The notes beneath the pieces were generated by a model that was given only the letters and a program-made list of their open reading frames with translations, had not been told where the DNA came from and made no database searches. Position numbers and translations under genes: made by a program. 64,000 bases of DNA, taken from assembly GCA_002256935.1 (NCBI GenBank), contig NCGL01000016.1:1-64000 (forward strand), given 5' to 3'. Numbering within the stretch: the stretch's first letter is position 1; each line of letters starts with the position of its first letter. Below are positions 54,613 through 63,693 of this stretch, piece by piece. Source of the stretch: Bdellovibrio sp. 28-41-41. GTDB taxonomy: Bacteria > Bdellovibrionota > Bdellovibrionia > Bdellovibrionales > Bdellovibrionaceae.

Positions 54613-54900
54613 ATGGCAATCTGCGAACTTTCGGGTAAAAAGCCCGTAATCAAAAATTTAGTGAGTCACTCTAACATCAAGACTAAAACGCTTGTTCAGC
54701 CGAATGTTCAGTACAAAAGACTATTCAGCAAGAAACTTAATAAATTTTTTAAACTTAAATTAGCGACAAGCACTTTAAGAACTATCGATCATATTGGTGG
54801 ATTCGATAAATATCTATTAAACCAAGACAATGCGACTCTTTCTAAAAGAGCGCTTAAAATTAAACTAGATTTGCAAAAATCTCTAGCAAAGAAAAACTAA
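54613..54900 (+). CDS. rpmB: Ribosomal protein L28
   Basis: Protein of 95 residues, the longer form seen in alphaproteobacteria. It has MAICELSGKKPVIKNLVSHS and RTIDHIGGFDKYLL. It has no CxxC zinc ribbon. It lies 10 bp before rplX, so the two are likely one operon. Confidence 0.95.
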   Translation: MAICELSGKKPVIKNLVSHSNIKTKTLVQPNVQYKRLFSKKLNKFFKLKLATSTLRTIDHIGGFDKYLLNQDNATLSKRALKIKLDLQKSLAKKN

Positions 54901-54910
54901 GGACTGATCA

Positions 54911-55117
54911 ATGAAAACTGCGTATAAAAAAGGTCTTAAAGTTAAAGTTATCAGTGGAGCTGACAAAGGCAAAACTGGTTCAATCATTAAGTTCTATGCT
55001 AAAAAAGATATCGCTTTAGTTGAAGGTGTTAACGTAAAAACTCACTTTGACAAAAAAGATGGTCTTTTGAAAAAAGAATCTCCAATCCATATTAGCAAAA
55101 TTCAACTTGCTAAATAG
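54911..55117 (+). CDS. rplX: Ribosomal protein L24, short and displaced
   Basis: Protein of 68 residues against 104 in E. coli. The KOW core is intact (KVISGADKGKTGSIIKFY, ALVEGVNVKTHFDKK, ESPIHISKIQLAK), and only the C-terminal part is missing. rplX normally lies between rplN and rplE; that junction here is 8 bp with no gene. L24 initiates 50S assembly. A strong terminator follows. Confidence 0.93.
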   Translation: MKTAYKKGLKVKVISGADKGKTGSIIKFYAKKDIALVEGVNVKTHFDKKDGLLKKESPIHISKIQLAK

Positions 55118-55131
55118 TTTATAAAATTACA

Positions 55132-55166
55132 AGCCTCAGTCGGAAACGACTGGGGCTTTTTTTTTT
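55132..55166 (+). terminator. Terminator of rpmB-rplX
   Basis: Stem AGCCTCAGTCG-GAAA-CGACTGGGGCT with one mismatch, then nine T. Confidence 0.95.
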
Positions 55167-55233
55167 GCCTAAGGCGTGCCGCCTTGTTCACTACTCTAGT
55201 GACTCCAATATAAATAGTTTTTACAGTTTCTTT

Positions 55234-55656
55234 ATGAGAAAATTTATTGTGATCGTCGTTATTTTGTCGACTTGTTTTTATTACGCTTGGGATTTCATCG
55301 GCACTCGTCCTGGGGAACAAAAAGTGAAGTTTGAACCTGCGGGAGACAAGTGGGGATCGTAAACCGCCTGTTGTAGTGTCTGTTTCCTATGGTTCAATCT
55401 GGTTGTAAACACCAAAGGGCATTGGAAAAAAGTCTGGGTTGCTTGAACGTTTATTAGCCAAACGATTCCTAAAATTGAAACTCGATTGGGTTTTGTGCCT
55501 AGCTATCGCGCTTTAGCTGGGGAATCTATGGGCGGGATTAATTCACTTATTTCGGGGCTTCGACACCCTGAGGTTTTTCAGCGTGTGGCTGCTTTGTGCC
55601 CACCTGTTTATCGTATTAGCCCTTTCGACCCTTGGGCCACGATATGGAATGTGTAA
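55234..55656 (+). pseudogene. Broken secreted alpha/beta-hydrolase (esterase) gene
   Basis: A 42-residue frame from 55234 starts with a membrane or signal segment (MRKFIVIVVILSTCFYYAW) and stops at 55362. A second frame from 55355 reads DRKPPVVVSVSYGSIWL, meets an in-frame TAA at 55406-55408, and continues TPKGIGKKSGLLER. From about 55450 the first frame resumes with IPKIETRLGF, LAGESMGGINSLISGL and HPEVFQRVAALCPPVY, then stops at 55656. GESMG is the nucleophile elbow of alpha/beta-hydrolases. Two frame changes, one nonsense codon and no C-terminal half show a decayed gene. Confidence 0.7.
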
Positions 55657-55712
55657 AGTATCTGTCCGGTACGGACCCGCTTTGAGTTTTTTTAAATGAT
55701 TTGGGAAAAAAT

Positions 55713-55789
55713 TGGTCGGAGAGACAGGATTCGAACCTGCGACCCCCTGCTCCCAAGGCAGGTGCGCTACCAAACTGCGCTACTCTCCG
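55713..55789 (-). tRNA. tRNA-Pro (UGG)
   Basis: Acceptor CGGAGAG/CTCTCCG, anticodon TGG in CTTGGGA, encoded CCA, on the reverse strand. It adjoins the esterase remnant. Confidence 0.97.
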
Positions 55790-56038
55790 CGTGGGACTCA
55801 AATTAGTCTTCCTCGTAGTCTTTTGTCAATTTTAAATTCATTAGATTTTTCGAAGATATGGTCTGAATTCTGAGCACTTTGTGTCCGAAAGGCTTCTATT
55901 GGGGTGATTTGCTGGTCTGTTGCCTAGGTCCTACGGACGAGAGATCGAGGTGGTCGAATCTGCTTTGAGATTTTAAAGAAAACCGTAAATAATAAAGACA
56001 TTAACTATTTGATTTCATTCTTTGAAACGAGCTCTTAA

Positions 56039-56683
56039 TTGGTAAAAATCGACAAATCCTACTTACCGTTTATTATTTTGGGCGGCCTTGCTATATTTCT
56101 CTTTTTTTATGATCCTCCGGCTTCTATTTGTGAAGTTCAGATGAAGTCCTATCGCTTGAGTATGGTTGGAAAACTTTACGGCAGACGCGTTGAAAAAAAC
56201 ATCTTACCAGCTAAGATTTTGGACTCGGTGTCGCGTTGTCAGCGCGGCAAGACTTCTGGTAGCTGCATGGATTTTTTTGACATTATTAACGAAGCCCTTA
56301 CAAACTTAAATCAATTCGATGAAGAATGTCGGCCTGGTTTGATAGAAGAAAAACCCATTTTTGAAAATGCGAAAAAACTCTTTTTAATTATGAATATTCT
56401 GGCTTGGGGAGATCGAGTTCCCGCAGATAATCGTGACAATTGGCTGAGCCAATCTAACTTATATGTCTACTGTAAAAATAAAAAATTTCTGAAATCAGTA
56501 ATGGAACCGGAAGCCTTTGAGGGGTTGGTGGCTCAATCTGTCCGAAGTTTTCCTTTTGAAAAATTGCCATTTGATTTTGATGAAAACTCTGAAGAGTTTA
56601 TTAATAACAAAGCGGTAAACAAAATGCCTATGGAAGAGATTATGGCTAAGAGCCTTCTATCGGTTCGGTGCGAAGCCATGTAA
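56039..56683 (+). CDS. Hypothetical membrane-anchored protein
   Basis: It starts at TTG with only weak purines upstream, so the start is uncertain. The 214 residues have one N-terminal membrane helix (FIILGGLAIFLFFY) and a probably periplasmic remainder with several cysteines (ICEV, RCQRG, SCMD, ECRPG, YCKN, VRCE). No family is recognised. Confidence 0.55.
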   Translation: MVKIDKSYLPFIILGGLAIFLFFYDPPASICEVQMKSYRLSMVGKLYGRRVEKNILPAKILDSVSRCQRGKTSGSCMDFFDIINEALTNLNQFDEECRPGLIEEKPIFENAKKLFLIMNILAWGDRVPADNRDNWLSQSNLYVYCKNKKFLKSVMEPEAFEGLVAQSVRSFPFEKLPFDFDENSEEFINNKAVNKMPMEEIMAKSLLSVRCEAM

Positions 56684-56943
56684 TCAAATAGGAAGTCCCA
56701 ATTTGGATACGGATCGAAATAAAACTGAAGCCCTAAAGATTTAGGGGCTCGGAATTCAAACTGAGACCTTTACGGAAAGAAAGAACTGGAACTAAGGCGA
56801 AACTTTCGATTGAGCTGAAATTGGCTGGTAATTAATTGGGGGCCTTAAAATTTGAAGAAGGGTTGTAGTTAATCTGAATATTCAGATCGATTTTAAGAAA
56901 AATTGCAATCAAGTGTCGAGACTCAAAATAAGGAAGTGTGTGG

Positions 56944-57798
56944 ATGTCTAAACTAAAAATTGGATTGGCGCAGTTAAATTCAAATGATGATTTAAATAGA
57001 AATGTTGAGCAAGTTTTGGGTTTGCTCGAGCAGGTTTCCGCGGGCGTAGACATCGTTTTTTTTCCTGAGAACTCGCTTTTTTTTCGTATCCGAGAAAATG
57101 AAACCATCAACTATTTAACTTCAGATTCTGCAGAATTTAAAAAAGTTGCCAGCGTTTGTGCGAAGAAAAATCTGCATGTTCATTTAGGGTCTGTACCGTT
57201 TATGGACAACGGAGTGCCCTCCAATGCTTCTGTTTTAATTACACCTGGTCAGAAAATTATTCCGTCTTATAAAAAAATTCATCTTTTTGACATTCAACTA
57301 AATCAAGAGAAAGCGATGCGAGAGTCTGATTGTTTTAGACGTGGAGAGAGTCCTGCTATATTTAGCTTAAAAGGGTGGCGATTTGGCCAAACTATTTGCT
57401 ATGATATTCGATTCTCTGAGTTGTATCGCTACTATAATTCTATGAAGGTCGATGTAATGTTGATCCCGGCCGCTTTTTTGAAGAAGACGGGTATCGCTCA
57501 TTGGCACACTTTGAATCGTGCTCGAGCCATTGAGAGTCAGTCCTATGTTATTTCTAGTGCACAGATGGGCCCCCATTATTCTAAATTTGGAGAGCATCTA
57601 GTTAGAGAAACCTATGGGCATGCCTTGTGCGTGTCTCCCTGGGGCGAGGTTCTTGCTGATCTTGAGCATGTCCCAACTATTTCAGTTATTGAGTTAGACA
57701 AAGCGCAAATTGGGAATGTGAAGATGCAGATTCCTATGGAAAACCATCGTTGGTCCAATCCTGAGTCTTGGAAAGCCAACGAAATCAATCTTGATTAG
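56944..57798 (+). CDS. Carbon-nitrogen hydrolase, nitrilase superfamily (Nit1/omega-amidase type)
   Basis: It starts at ATG 56944, nine bases after AGGA, giving 284 residues. The catalytic triad is visible: Glu42 (FFPENS), Lys111 (YKKIHLFD) and Cys152 (QTICYDIRFSELYR). The pattern is that of Nit1/Nit2 amidases, which hydrolyse deaminated glutathione or alpha-keto-glutaramate. The substrate cannot be told from sequence alone. It is a single-gene unit. Confidence 0.88.
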   Translation: MSKLKIGLAQLNSNDDLNRNVEQVLGLLEQVSAGVDIVFFPENSLFFRIRENETINYLTSDSAEFKKVASVCAKKNLHVHLGSVPFMDNGVPSNASVLITPGQKIIPSYKKIHLFDIQLNQEKAMRESDCFRRGESPAIFSLKGWRFGQTICYDIRFSELYRYYNSMKVDVMLIPAAFLKKTGIAHWHTLNRARAIESQSYVISSAQMGPHYSKFGEHLVRETYGHALCVSPWGEVLADLEHVPTISVIELDKAQIGNVKMQIPMENHRWSNPESWKANEINLD

Positions 57799-57851
57799 TG
57801 TTTGGGATTGTTGAATTGCAACGGTTTCCGGTTTGCAGTGTCAAAAATGTC

Positions 57852-57896
57852 GAGGCTAAACGTGTCTAGGCCAAACGTGTGTAAGCCAAACACTGA
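57852..57896 (+). repeat. Three near-tandem 15 bp repeats
   Basis: GAGGCTAAACGTGTC, TAGGCCAAACGTGTG and TAAGCCAAACACTGA, in phase every 15 bp. A TCTAGAC palindrome follows near 57909. They could be binding sites upstream of the small secreted-protein gene. Confidence 0.7.
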
Positions 57897-57985
57897 ATCA
57901 TTGGTTGAGTCTAGACACTATTTTATGGCACTATAGATGAAAGTTTAATGAAATTAGAGACTGTTTTAAACAGAAGGTGCTTAAG

Positions 57986-58219
57986 ATGAAAATAGATGGA
58001 ATTAAAATAATCTTGGTCCTAGTTTTTGCGCACTTGGTTTCTTTTGCTGAAGCTGTGGATCTTGAAACTTTCGAGAGTTTATCTGTGGCTATCAAAAGTA
58101 AAAAGAATGCGAATCTTCTGGATGAAACGCCTCTAAAAGTCATTCCCCAATACAGCCAGCCTCAGCGTAAAATTCAAGCAACGACTGAGTCTTCAGAATC
58201 TGCGTTAAGCACTGAATAG
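57986..58219 (+). CDS. Small secreted protein
   Basis: The ATG at 57986 gives 77 residues with a signal peptide ending SFAEA. The remaining 50 or so residues are hydrophilic and probably disordered (IQATTESSESALSTE). The function is unknown. It sits 15 bp before the ETF-QO gene, so it may share its operon. Confidence 0.55.
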   Translation: MKIDGIKIILVLVFAHLVSFAEAVDLETFESLSVAIKSKKNANLLDETPLKVIPQYSQPQRKIQATTESSESALSTE

Positions 58220-58234
58220 TTAGGAGCTAGAACC

Positions 58235-59953
58235 ATGAAGAATAATTTTTTTCCACTCCCTGAAGGGGTCCAACGCGAAGAAATGGATACCGATGTATTG
58301 ATCGTCGGCGGCGGCGTAGCCGGACTATCTTGTGCTCTTGAAATTGCCAATCTTTATGAAAAGAAAAAAGCCGCTGATCCTAACATGACTTCTGAAATGC
58401 CTACAATCATGGTGCTTGAAAAAGCTGTGGAAGTTGGGGCGCATAGTTTGTCTGGCGCTGTGATGAATCCGTCTGCATTAAAAGAATTATTACCAAATTA
58501 TTTGGAATTAGGTTTTCCATTTGAATCCGAAGTCAAAGAAGACGAAGTTCATTATCTTACAAAATCGGGTAATTTTAAATTACCTTTAACTCCCCCTCCG
58601 TTTAAAAATCATGGGAACTATATAGTGTCGATTTCCAAAGTAAATCGCTGGTTAGGTCAGCTGTGCGAACAAAAAGGGATCATGGTGTTTCCAGGTTTCG
58701 CGGCCGTTGAGGTATTGTATGATGGTGATAAAGTTGCCGGCGTGCGCACAGGCGATAAAGGCCGTGATAAAGACGGTAACCCAAAACCTAATTTTGAACC
58801 TGGAATAATTGTTAAATCTAAAATGACGGTATTCGCTGAAGGAACTCGTGGTTCATTATTCCGTGCCCATGCAAAAAAATTAGATTTGTATAAAGGCAAA
58901 AATCCGGACGTGTATGAAGAGGGTGTGAAAGAAATTATTCAATGCCGTCCTGGGTCTGTTAAGCCGGGAAAAGTTATTCACACGGTAGGGTTTCCTCTGA
59001 AGAAAAGTATTGGTGGAACGTTTATCTACACTTTGCCGGGTGATAAAATCATTGTAGGTATCGTGGCGTATTTGGATTCTAACGATCCATTGCTAGATCC
59101 ACATAGAGAATTACAAAAATTAAAAACTCACCCATTCGTTTATGAGATGATCAAAGACGGTAAGGTACTAGCATACGGTGGGAAGACTCTTCCTGCTGGT
59201 GGCTGGTATTCGATGCCTAAACTTTTTGGTGCGGGCTGGATGGTTTGTGGTGATACCGCAAGCATGGTAGATGTACAGAAGCTTAAAGGTATTCATTTGG
59301 CTATGAAGTCTGGAATGCTGGCTGCCGAGACTGCGATGGATGCGCTTCAAAAAGGTGACTTTTCAGAATCTGCATTGGCACCGTTTGAAAAGAAAATTCA
59401 GCAAAGCTTTGTGAAAAAAGAATTATACCGAGTTCGTAATTTCCATCAGACATTATCCAAAGGTATTTTGAAATCTTTACCATTAATTGGTCTTCAGGAA
59501 ATTACAGGCGGACGAGGACTAGTGGACAGCATGAAATCTCATGTTGATGCTAAAGAAACTAAGCCGGTAGATGAGGTGTGGCCTAACAAAGCGGAAATGG
59601 AAGACTCTATTCAGCTACCAAAACCAGATGGTATTTTATTCATGGATAAGCTTTCTAGCGTCTATTTAACGGGTACTATGCATGATGAGGACTCTCCTAA
59701 TCATCTTCTGCTAGGGAATGGCGATATTTGCCGTACTGTGTGTGAGCCTAAATACAAGTCACCCTGTACACTTTTCTGTCCAGCAGCTGTTTATGAAATG
59801 ATTCCATCGTCAGCTCACCCGGGCCAAAAAGAATTGAAAATAAACAACACAAACTGTATACACTGCAAGACTTGCGACATTAAGTGCCCGTTCGAAAACA
59901 TCGATTGGACAACTCCCGAAGGCGCTGGGGGCCCCAAATATACAGAAGTGTAG
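58235..59953 (+). CDS. Electron-transfer flavoprotein:ubiquinone oxidoreductase
   Basis: Protein of 572 residues starting at ATG with AGGAG. It has an FAD fold (VLIVGGGVAGLSCALEIA), a substrate/quinone region (KMTVFAEGTRGSLFR) and a C-terminal 4Fe-4S domain (CIHCKTCDIKCPF). It passes electrons from ETF to the quinone pool, linking fatty-acid and amino-acid oxidation to respiration. No etfAB genes are nearby. Confidence 0.95.
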   Translation: MKNNFFPLPEGVQREEMDTDVLIVGGGVAGLSCALEIANLYEKKKAADPNMTSEMPTIMVLEKAVEVGAHSLSGAVMNPSALKELLPNYLELGFPFESEVKEDEVHYLTKSGNFKLPLTPPPFKNHGNYIVSISKVNRWLGQLCEQKGIMVFPGFAAVEVLYDGDKVAGVRTGDKGRDKDGNPKPNFEPGIIVKSKMTVFAEGTRGSLFRAHAKKLDLYKGKNPDVYEEGVKEIIQCRPGSVKPGKVIHTVGFPLKKSIGGTFIYTLPGDKIIVGIVAYLDSNDPLLDPHRELQKLKTHPFVYEMIKDGKVLAYGGKTLPAGGWYSMPKLFGAGWMVCGDTASMVDVQKLKGIHLAMKSGMLAAETAMDALQKGDFSESALAPFEKKIQQSFVKKELYRVRNFHQTLSKGILKSLPLIGLQEITGGRGLVDSMKSHVDAKETKPVDEVWPNKAEMEDSIQLPKPDGILFMDKLSSVYLTGTMHDEDSPNHLLLGNGDICRTVCEPKYKSPCTLFCPAAVYEMIPSSAHPGQKELKINNTNCIHCKTCDIKCPFENIDWTTPEGAGGPKYTEV

Positions 59954-59965
59954 ATAGAATAATAT

Positions 59966-61093
59966 ATGGCTGATTTTTTTGCATCTTGTCCCTCAGAACT
60001 TTCCGGTATTTTACAAAACGAATTAGCGGCGCTAGGGATGGAGAAACTAGAAAAAACTAACAGCGGTGTCTATTTCCAAAGCTCTTGGGAAGGTTGCTAT
60101 AAAGTAAATCTACATTCTCGTATCGCAAGCCGTGTGTATAAACCGGTCCTTGAGTTTATCGCTTACGATAAAGACCAATTGTATGGCGAAATTCAAAAAC
60201 ATGACTTCACAAAGTATATCGATCCAACTCAGACGATTTCGATCGATGTTAAAGTTAAAGATTGCATGCTGCATGATCAGCGTTTTGTCGCGATGAGAAT
60301 CAAAGATGCGATCGTTGATCAGTTCCGTGATAAAACAGGCGTTCGACCTGATGTGGAAAATAAAAACGCTGATTTAAGAATTCATGTTAAGGCGACTAAA
60401 AATAATTTTTGGGTAGCCTTAGATACGTCGGGCACTAGTTTGTTCATGCGTGGCTACCGCAAAGAAGTTGGGGAAGCCCCACTGAAAGAAAACTTAGCTG
60501 CAGGTTTAGTGGCATTGACGGAATGGGATCGTAAATCGGCTGTTGTTGATCCAATGTGTGGATCTGGTACTTTGTTGATTGAAGCAGCCATGATGTATAT
60601 GAATATGGCACCAGGGACTTTGCGCAAAAAATTTGGTTTTCAAAATTGGAAAAACTATCGCAAAGAAGTTTGGGAAAAATTAGTTAACGAAGCAATGGAT
60701 GCCGAGTTGCCGCCACCAGAAACGCCTATGTTTTTTGGTTATGATTTAGATAACCAAATGATTAAGAAAGCTAAAATCAATGCTCAAGAAGCCGGTGTTG
60801 ATGCGTTTGTTAAATTCAGAAAAGAAACTCTATCATTGTTGAAACCAGAAGTTGAAAAAGGTGTCTTGATCACCAATCCTCCGTACGGCGCACGTATCGG
60901 TGAAGAAGACTGGTTGAAAGATGTGTACCGCGATTTAGGCTACTGCTTTAAGCATTCGTTTAAAGGCTGGGATTGCTGGGTTTTGTCTGGAAATAAAGAT
61001 TTGATTTTGGAAATGAAATTAAAAGCTGATCGAAGAATCATGGTATTCAATGGACCGATAGAGTGTCGTTTCCTTAAATATTCAATGTATTAA
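59966..61093 (+). CDS. THUMP-domain 23S rRNA guanine-N2 methyltransferase, RlmL-like
   Basis: Protein of 375 residues. A THUMP domain precedes a Rossmann methyltransferase with SAM motif DPMCGSGTLLIEAA and catalytic NPPYGARIGE. It resembles the RlmL half of E. coli RlmKL (m2G2445), without the RlmK half. It starts at ATG, 12 bp after the ETF-QO gene. Confidence 0.88.
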   Translation: MADFFASCPSELSGILQNELAALGMEKLEKTNSGVYFQSSWEGCYKVNLHSRIASRVYKPVLEFIAYDKDQLYGEIQKHDFTKYIDPTQTISIDVKVKDCMLHDQRFVAMRIKDAIVDQFRDKTGVRPDVENKNADLRIHVKATKNNFWVALDTSGTSLFMRGYRKEVGEAPLKENLAAGLVALTEWDRKSAVVDPMCGSGTLLIEAAMMYMNMAPGTLRKKFGFQNWKNYRKEVWEKLVNEAMDAELPPPETPMFFGYDLDNQMIKKAKINAQEAGVDAFVKFRKETLSLLKPEVEKGVLITNPPYGARIGEEDWLKDVYRDLGYCFKHSFKGWDCWVLSGNKDLILEMKLKADRRIMVFNGPIECRFLKYSMY

Positions 61094-61116
61094 GATTTTC
61101 TATTCAGAACGAAATT

Positions 61117-61155
61117 AAAAAAAAAGCTCGAGGACAAAACCCGAGCTTTTTTATT
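61117..61155. terminator. Bidirectional intrinsic terminator
   Basis: AAAGCTCG/CGAGCTTT stem with A-run on one side and T-run on the other. It closes both the methyltransferase and the reverse-strand lpxD unit. Confidence 0.85.
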
Positions 61156-61165
61156 TTGTAATAGA

Positions 61166-61525
61166 CTAAACGAATTTTGTAACAGCTGTAATTGCGGCTA
61201 AAATACTTAAGGCAACCACGATAAGGTAAAGAGCCATTGGACCCATCACTTGCCGTTTAATAAGTGCTATAGATCCACCGACCAGTAGCCAAATCGCGAT
61301 TTTAATATACACCCACAAAGGGAGCTGAGACACGAGTCCAAGACGTGCTGCTAAGCCAAATCCCGAAACTAGAAGAATCAATAATCCAATTCCATGCAAG
61401 ATAGAGAATAACTTTTTCTTTTCATTAGATTTGTTTTGAACCAAATAAAAAATGTAACCTGACAATGATGTGAACGTTAAAATTAAACCAGTGAAGTGAA
61501 GAATCTTATAAAACTCGTAAGGCAT
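61166..61525 (-). CDS. Four-helix inner-membrane protein
   Basis: Protein of 119 residues with four predicted membrane helices (residues about 9-27, 40-60, 68-90, 97-117) and a conserved-looking His in the first two. The topology is like small SirB-type proteins, but the family is not certain. It follows lpxD by 3 bp, so it is in one operon with it. Confidence 0.55.
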   Translation of the reverse strand: MPYEFYKILHFTGLILTFTSLSGYIFYLVQNKSNEKKKLFSILHGIGLLILLVSGFGLAARLGLVSQLPLWVYIKIAIWLLVGGSIALIKRQVMGPMALYLIVVALSILAAITAVTKFV

Positions 61526-61528
61526 TGT

Positions 61529-62575
61529 TTATTCCTTGATCGAAAGGGTTTTTAAAATCAGCGCTATTTTTTTTCTCATTTCGACAATATTGCCGATTGT
61601 AGAAATAGTTCTGAGAGCATCTTTGAGCGGTTGTAAAGGATAACCACCGTATTGTCCACCTTCTGGGATATCGTTCGTAACTGTAGAGCGCCCAGCCAAA
61701 GTAACGCCATCGGCAACACTGAGTTGTGTTGAAACAACGGTATTGCCTCCCGTTGTAAACCGTTTCCCTAAATGCGTAGAGCCTGCGACAAAAAAACCAG
61801 CAGCGATCAGAGAGTTTTCTCCGACTGTGCAATTGTGAGCGATGTGACAAAGGTTATCCAATTTGGAACCAGCGCCTATGAACGTAGAGTCAATGGTGGC
61901 TCTGTCGATGCAACAACTTGCCCCTATTTCTACGTGGTCATCGATAACGACGTTGCCAATTTGAGGAACTTTGTAATGTCGATATTGGTTGTCAGTGTAG
62001 AACCCGAAACCGTCTGAGCCAATTGTAGTGTGCGCATGAATGTCGCACCGATTGCCGATAACGCAGCTATGACCAACAAAAACTTGGGCGTGAAGTGTTG
62101 TTCCTTCGCCAATTGTGACATCATCTTCAATTACGGAATTAGGTCCGATGTTGACACCGTCCGCGATTTTTACGTTTTTTCCAACGAAGCAATGGGCACC
62201 AATATTGACGTTCTTTCCGATGATCGCTTGGTTTGAAACTACGGCTGTTTGATGGATCCCTTTGTGGAATTTTCTAGAACTTTTATCAAATAGAGGTAAA
62301 ACTTGGGTCATTGTGAGCTTGATATTCTTGGTGGTAAAGGCGCTGACAGTCTTTGGGATATCTGTCGGTAGAATTTTTTCGAGGGCAATAATGACTCCAG
62401 CTCCGCCCTCAAGAGCTAGTGTCCACTGCTCTTTTGATGAAACAAAAACTAAAGAGCCCTTTTTTATTTTTTCAGGAGTTGATACGAAATGTATAGCGGA
62501 GGTGATATTTCCTGAGATATGCTTTAGGTCGGAGTCGGAAATATTAAGAAGATCTTCGAGTTTATTCAGCGACAT
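61529..62575 (-). CDS. lpxD: UDP-3-O-acylglucosamine N-acyltransferase
   Basis: Third step of lipid A synthesis. The 348 residues have the N-terminal uridine-binding domain and a long left-handed beta-helix of hexapeptide repeats (about 107-310), with [26 protein letters not shown] and DNLCHIAHN (active-site histidine). Usual neighbours fabZ and lpxA are absent, so it could be a second copy. Confidence 0.92.
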   Translation of the reverse strand: MSLNKLEDLLNISDSDLKHISGNITSAIHFVSTPEKIKKGSLVFVSSKEQWTLALEGGAGVIIALEKILPTDIPKTVSAFTTKNIKLTMTQVLPLFDKSSRKFHKGIHQTAVVSNQAIIGKNVNIGAHCFVGKNVKIADGVNIGPNSVIEDDVTIGEGTTLHAQVFVGHSCVIGNRCDIHAHTTIGSDGFGFYTDNQYRHYKVPQIGNVVIDDHVEIGASCCIDRATIDSTFIGAGSKLDNLCHIAHNCTVGENSLIAAGFFVAGSTHLGKRFTTGGNTVVSTQLSVADGVTLAGRSTVTNDIPEGGQYGGYPLQPLKDALRTISTIGNIVEMRKKIALILKTLSIKE

Positions 62576-62690
62576 GTTAAGTTTCCTTATTAATTTTGCA
62601 TAGCAAAAAATAAATTTTAAAAGGTTACATTTTTATGAAGTTAGTATAAGCCTGCATTAGGTAAAGACGCAACACAGGAGGATGCTGTTT

Positions 62691-63362
62691 ATGGCAAAAA
62701 AAACCGTAAAGAAACAGCCACTTAAAGCCGTGGCGAAAGCCGCAGTTAAAACAGTAGCTAAAGCCGCAAAGAAAATAGTCAAAAAGGTAACCGAGTCTGC
62801 TAAGGCAAAACCCGCTAAAGCAGCGCCTAAAAAAAAGGAAAAAGTAGCTAAGGTAAAAGCGGCTCCTGTTGCTAAAAATGCCTTAGAAAGCAAAGCTGGA
62901 AAAAAAGCTCCAGAGAAGAAAGCCAAAGCTCCCGCTGCTATCGTTGAAAAAGCGAAATCAGCTACGGCAGCGCCCGCAGTTAAAGCGAAAACTAAAGCGG
63001 TAAAAGAGCCAGTTGCAGTTGAGGAAGAGACGTATGTCGACACTGAGGTTGAGGTTGCCGAAGTAGAAGCAGCTCCAGCTAAAGCGGCTAAAGTTAAAGC
63101 TGAAAAGCCTAAAAAGAAAACGGCCGCTCAGAAAAAGAAAGAAAAACTTGAGATCGACGCCAATGTTAAATGGGGCGATCTACATGAAAAGTATAAACTG
63201 CTAAAGCCTGTTAATTACAGTATGAGAGACGCTTTTGAAGCAAACCAGCCAATTCAGCATAAAATTTTAGGCTGGGGTTGGGTGATTTCTTCTGAAAATG
63301 ATCGATTAGAAGTATTGTTTAAAGACGGCAAGAAAATCTTAATCAGTAATTACAAATCATAG
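62691..63362 (+). CDS. Histone H1-like protein with C-terminal tudor-like domain
   Basis: It starts at ATG with AGGAGG nine bases upstream, giving 223 residues. Residues 1-100 are almost only Lys, Ala, Val and Pro, as in bacterial H1-like proteins that bind DNA or RNA. An acidic stretch (about 103-122) follows, then another basic stretch. The last 35 or so residues (ILGWGWVISSENDRLEVLFK, KKILISNYKS) look like a small beta barrel resembling the tudor-like end of UvrD/PcrA. A role in nucleoid or RNA-polymerase binding is inferred. Confidence 0.65.
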   Translation: MAKKTVKKQPLKAVAKAAVKTVAKAAKKIVKKVTESAKAKPAKAAPKKKEKVAKVKAAPVAKNALESKAGKKAPEKKAKAPAAIVEKAKSATAAPAVKAKTKAVKEPVAVEEETYVDTEVEVAEVEAAPAKAAKVKAEKPKKKTAAQKKKEKLEIDANVKWGDLHEKYKLLKPVNYSMRDAFEANQPIQHKILGWGWVISSENDRLEVLFKDGKKILISNYKS

Positions 63363-63440
63363 GCGATTGGCTTGGATTTTGGGCAGCTAACAGTAAAAAG
63401 TTAGTTGCCAAACCTCAGGAACTCTCTTAAAAATAAGTAA

Positions 63441-63659
63441 ATGGCGAAAGACGATTTAGCGCAAGTAGAAGGTAAGGTTGTTGATGCCCTAGCTGGTGGC
63501 ATTTACAAGATTTTATTGGACAATAATGTGGAAATTTCCGCGAAGTTGTGCGGAAAAATGCGACGATTCAATATTCGAGTCGTCTTGGGTGATCGCGTCA
63601 CAGTTGGCGTATCTCCTTATGATCCCTCTCACGGCCTCATCATGTATCGACATAAATAA
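63441..63659 (+). CDS. infA: Translation initiation factor IF-1
   Basis: Protein of 72 residues, exactly the E. coli length. It has the OB-fold start KDDLAQVEGKVVDALAGGIY and GKMRRFNIRVVLGDRVTVGV. It blocks the A site during initiation. It normally sits between secY and rpmJ in many bacteria; here it is moved about 17 kb away, before tex. Confidence 0.96.
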   Translation: MAKDDLAQVEGKVVDALAGGIYKILLDNNVEISAKLCGKMRRFNIRVVLGDRVTVGVSPYDPSHGLIMYRHK

Positions 63660-63693
63660 TTTTAAAATCGTATTTTTTTATCGTAGGTGAATC

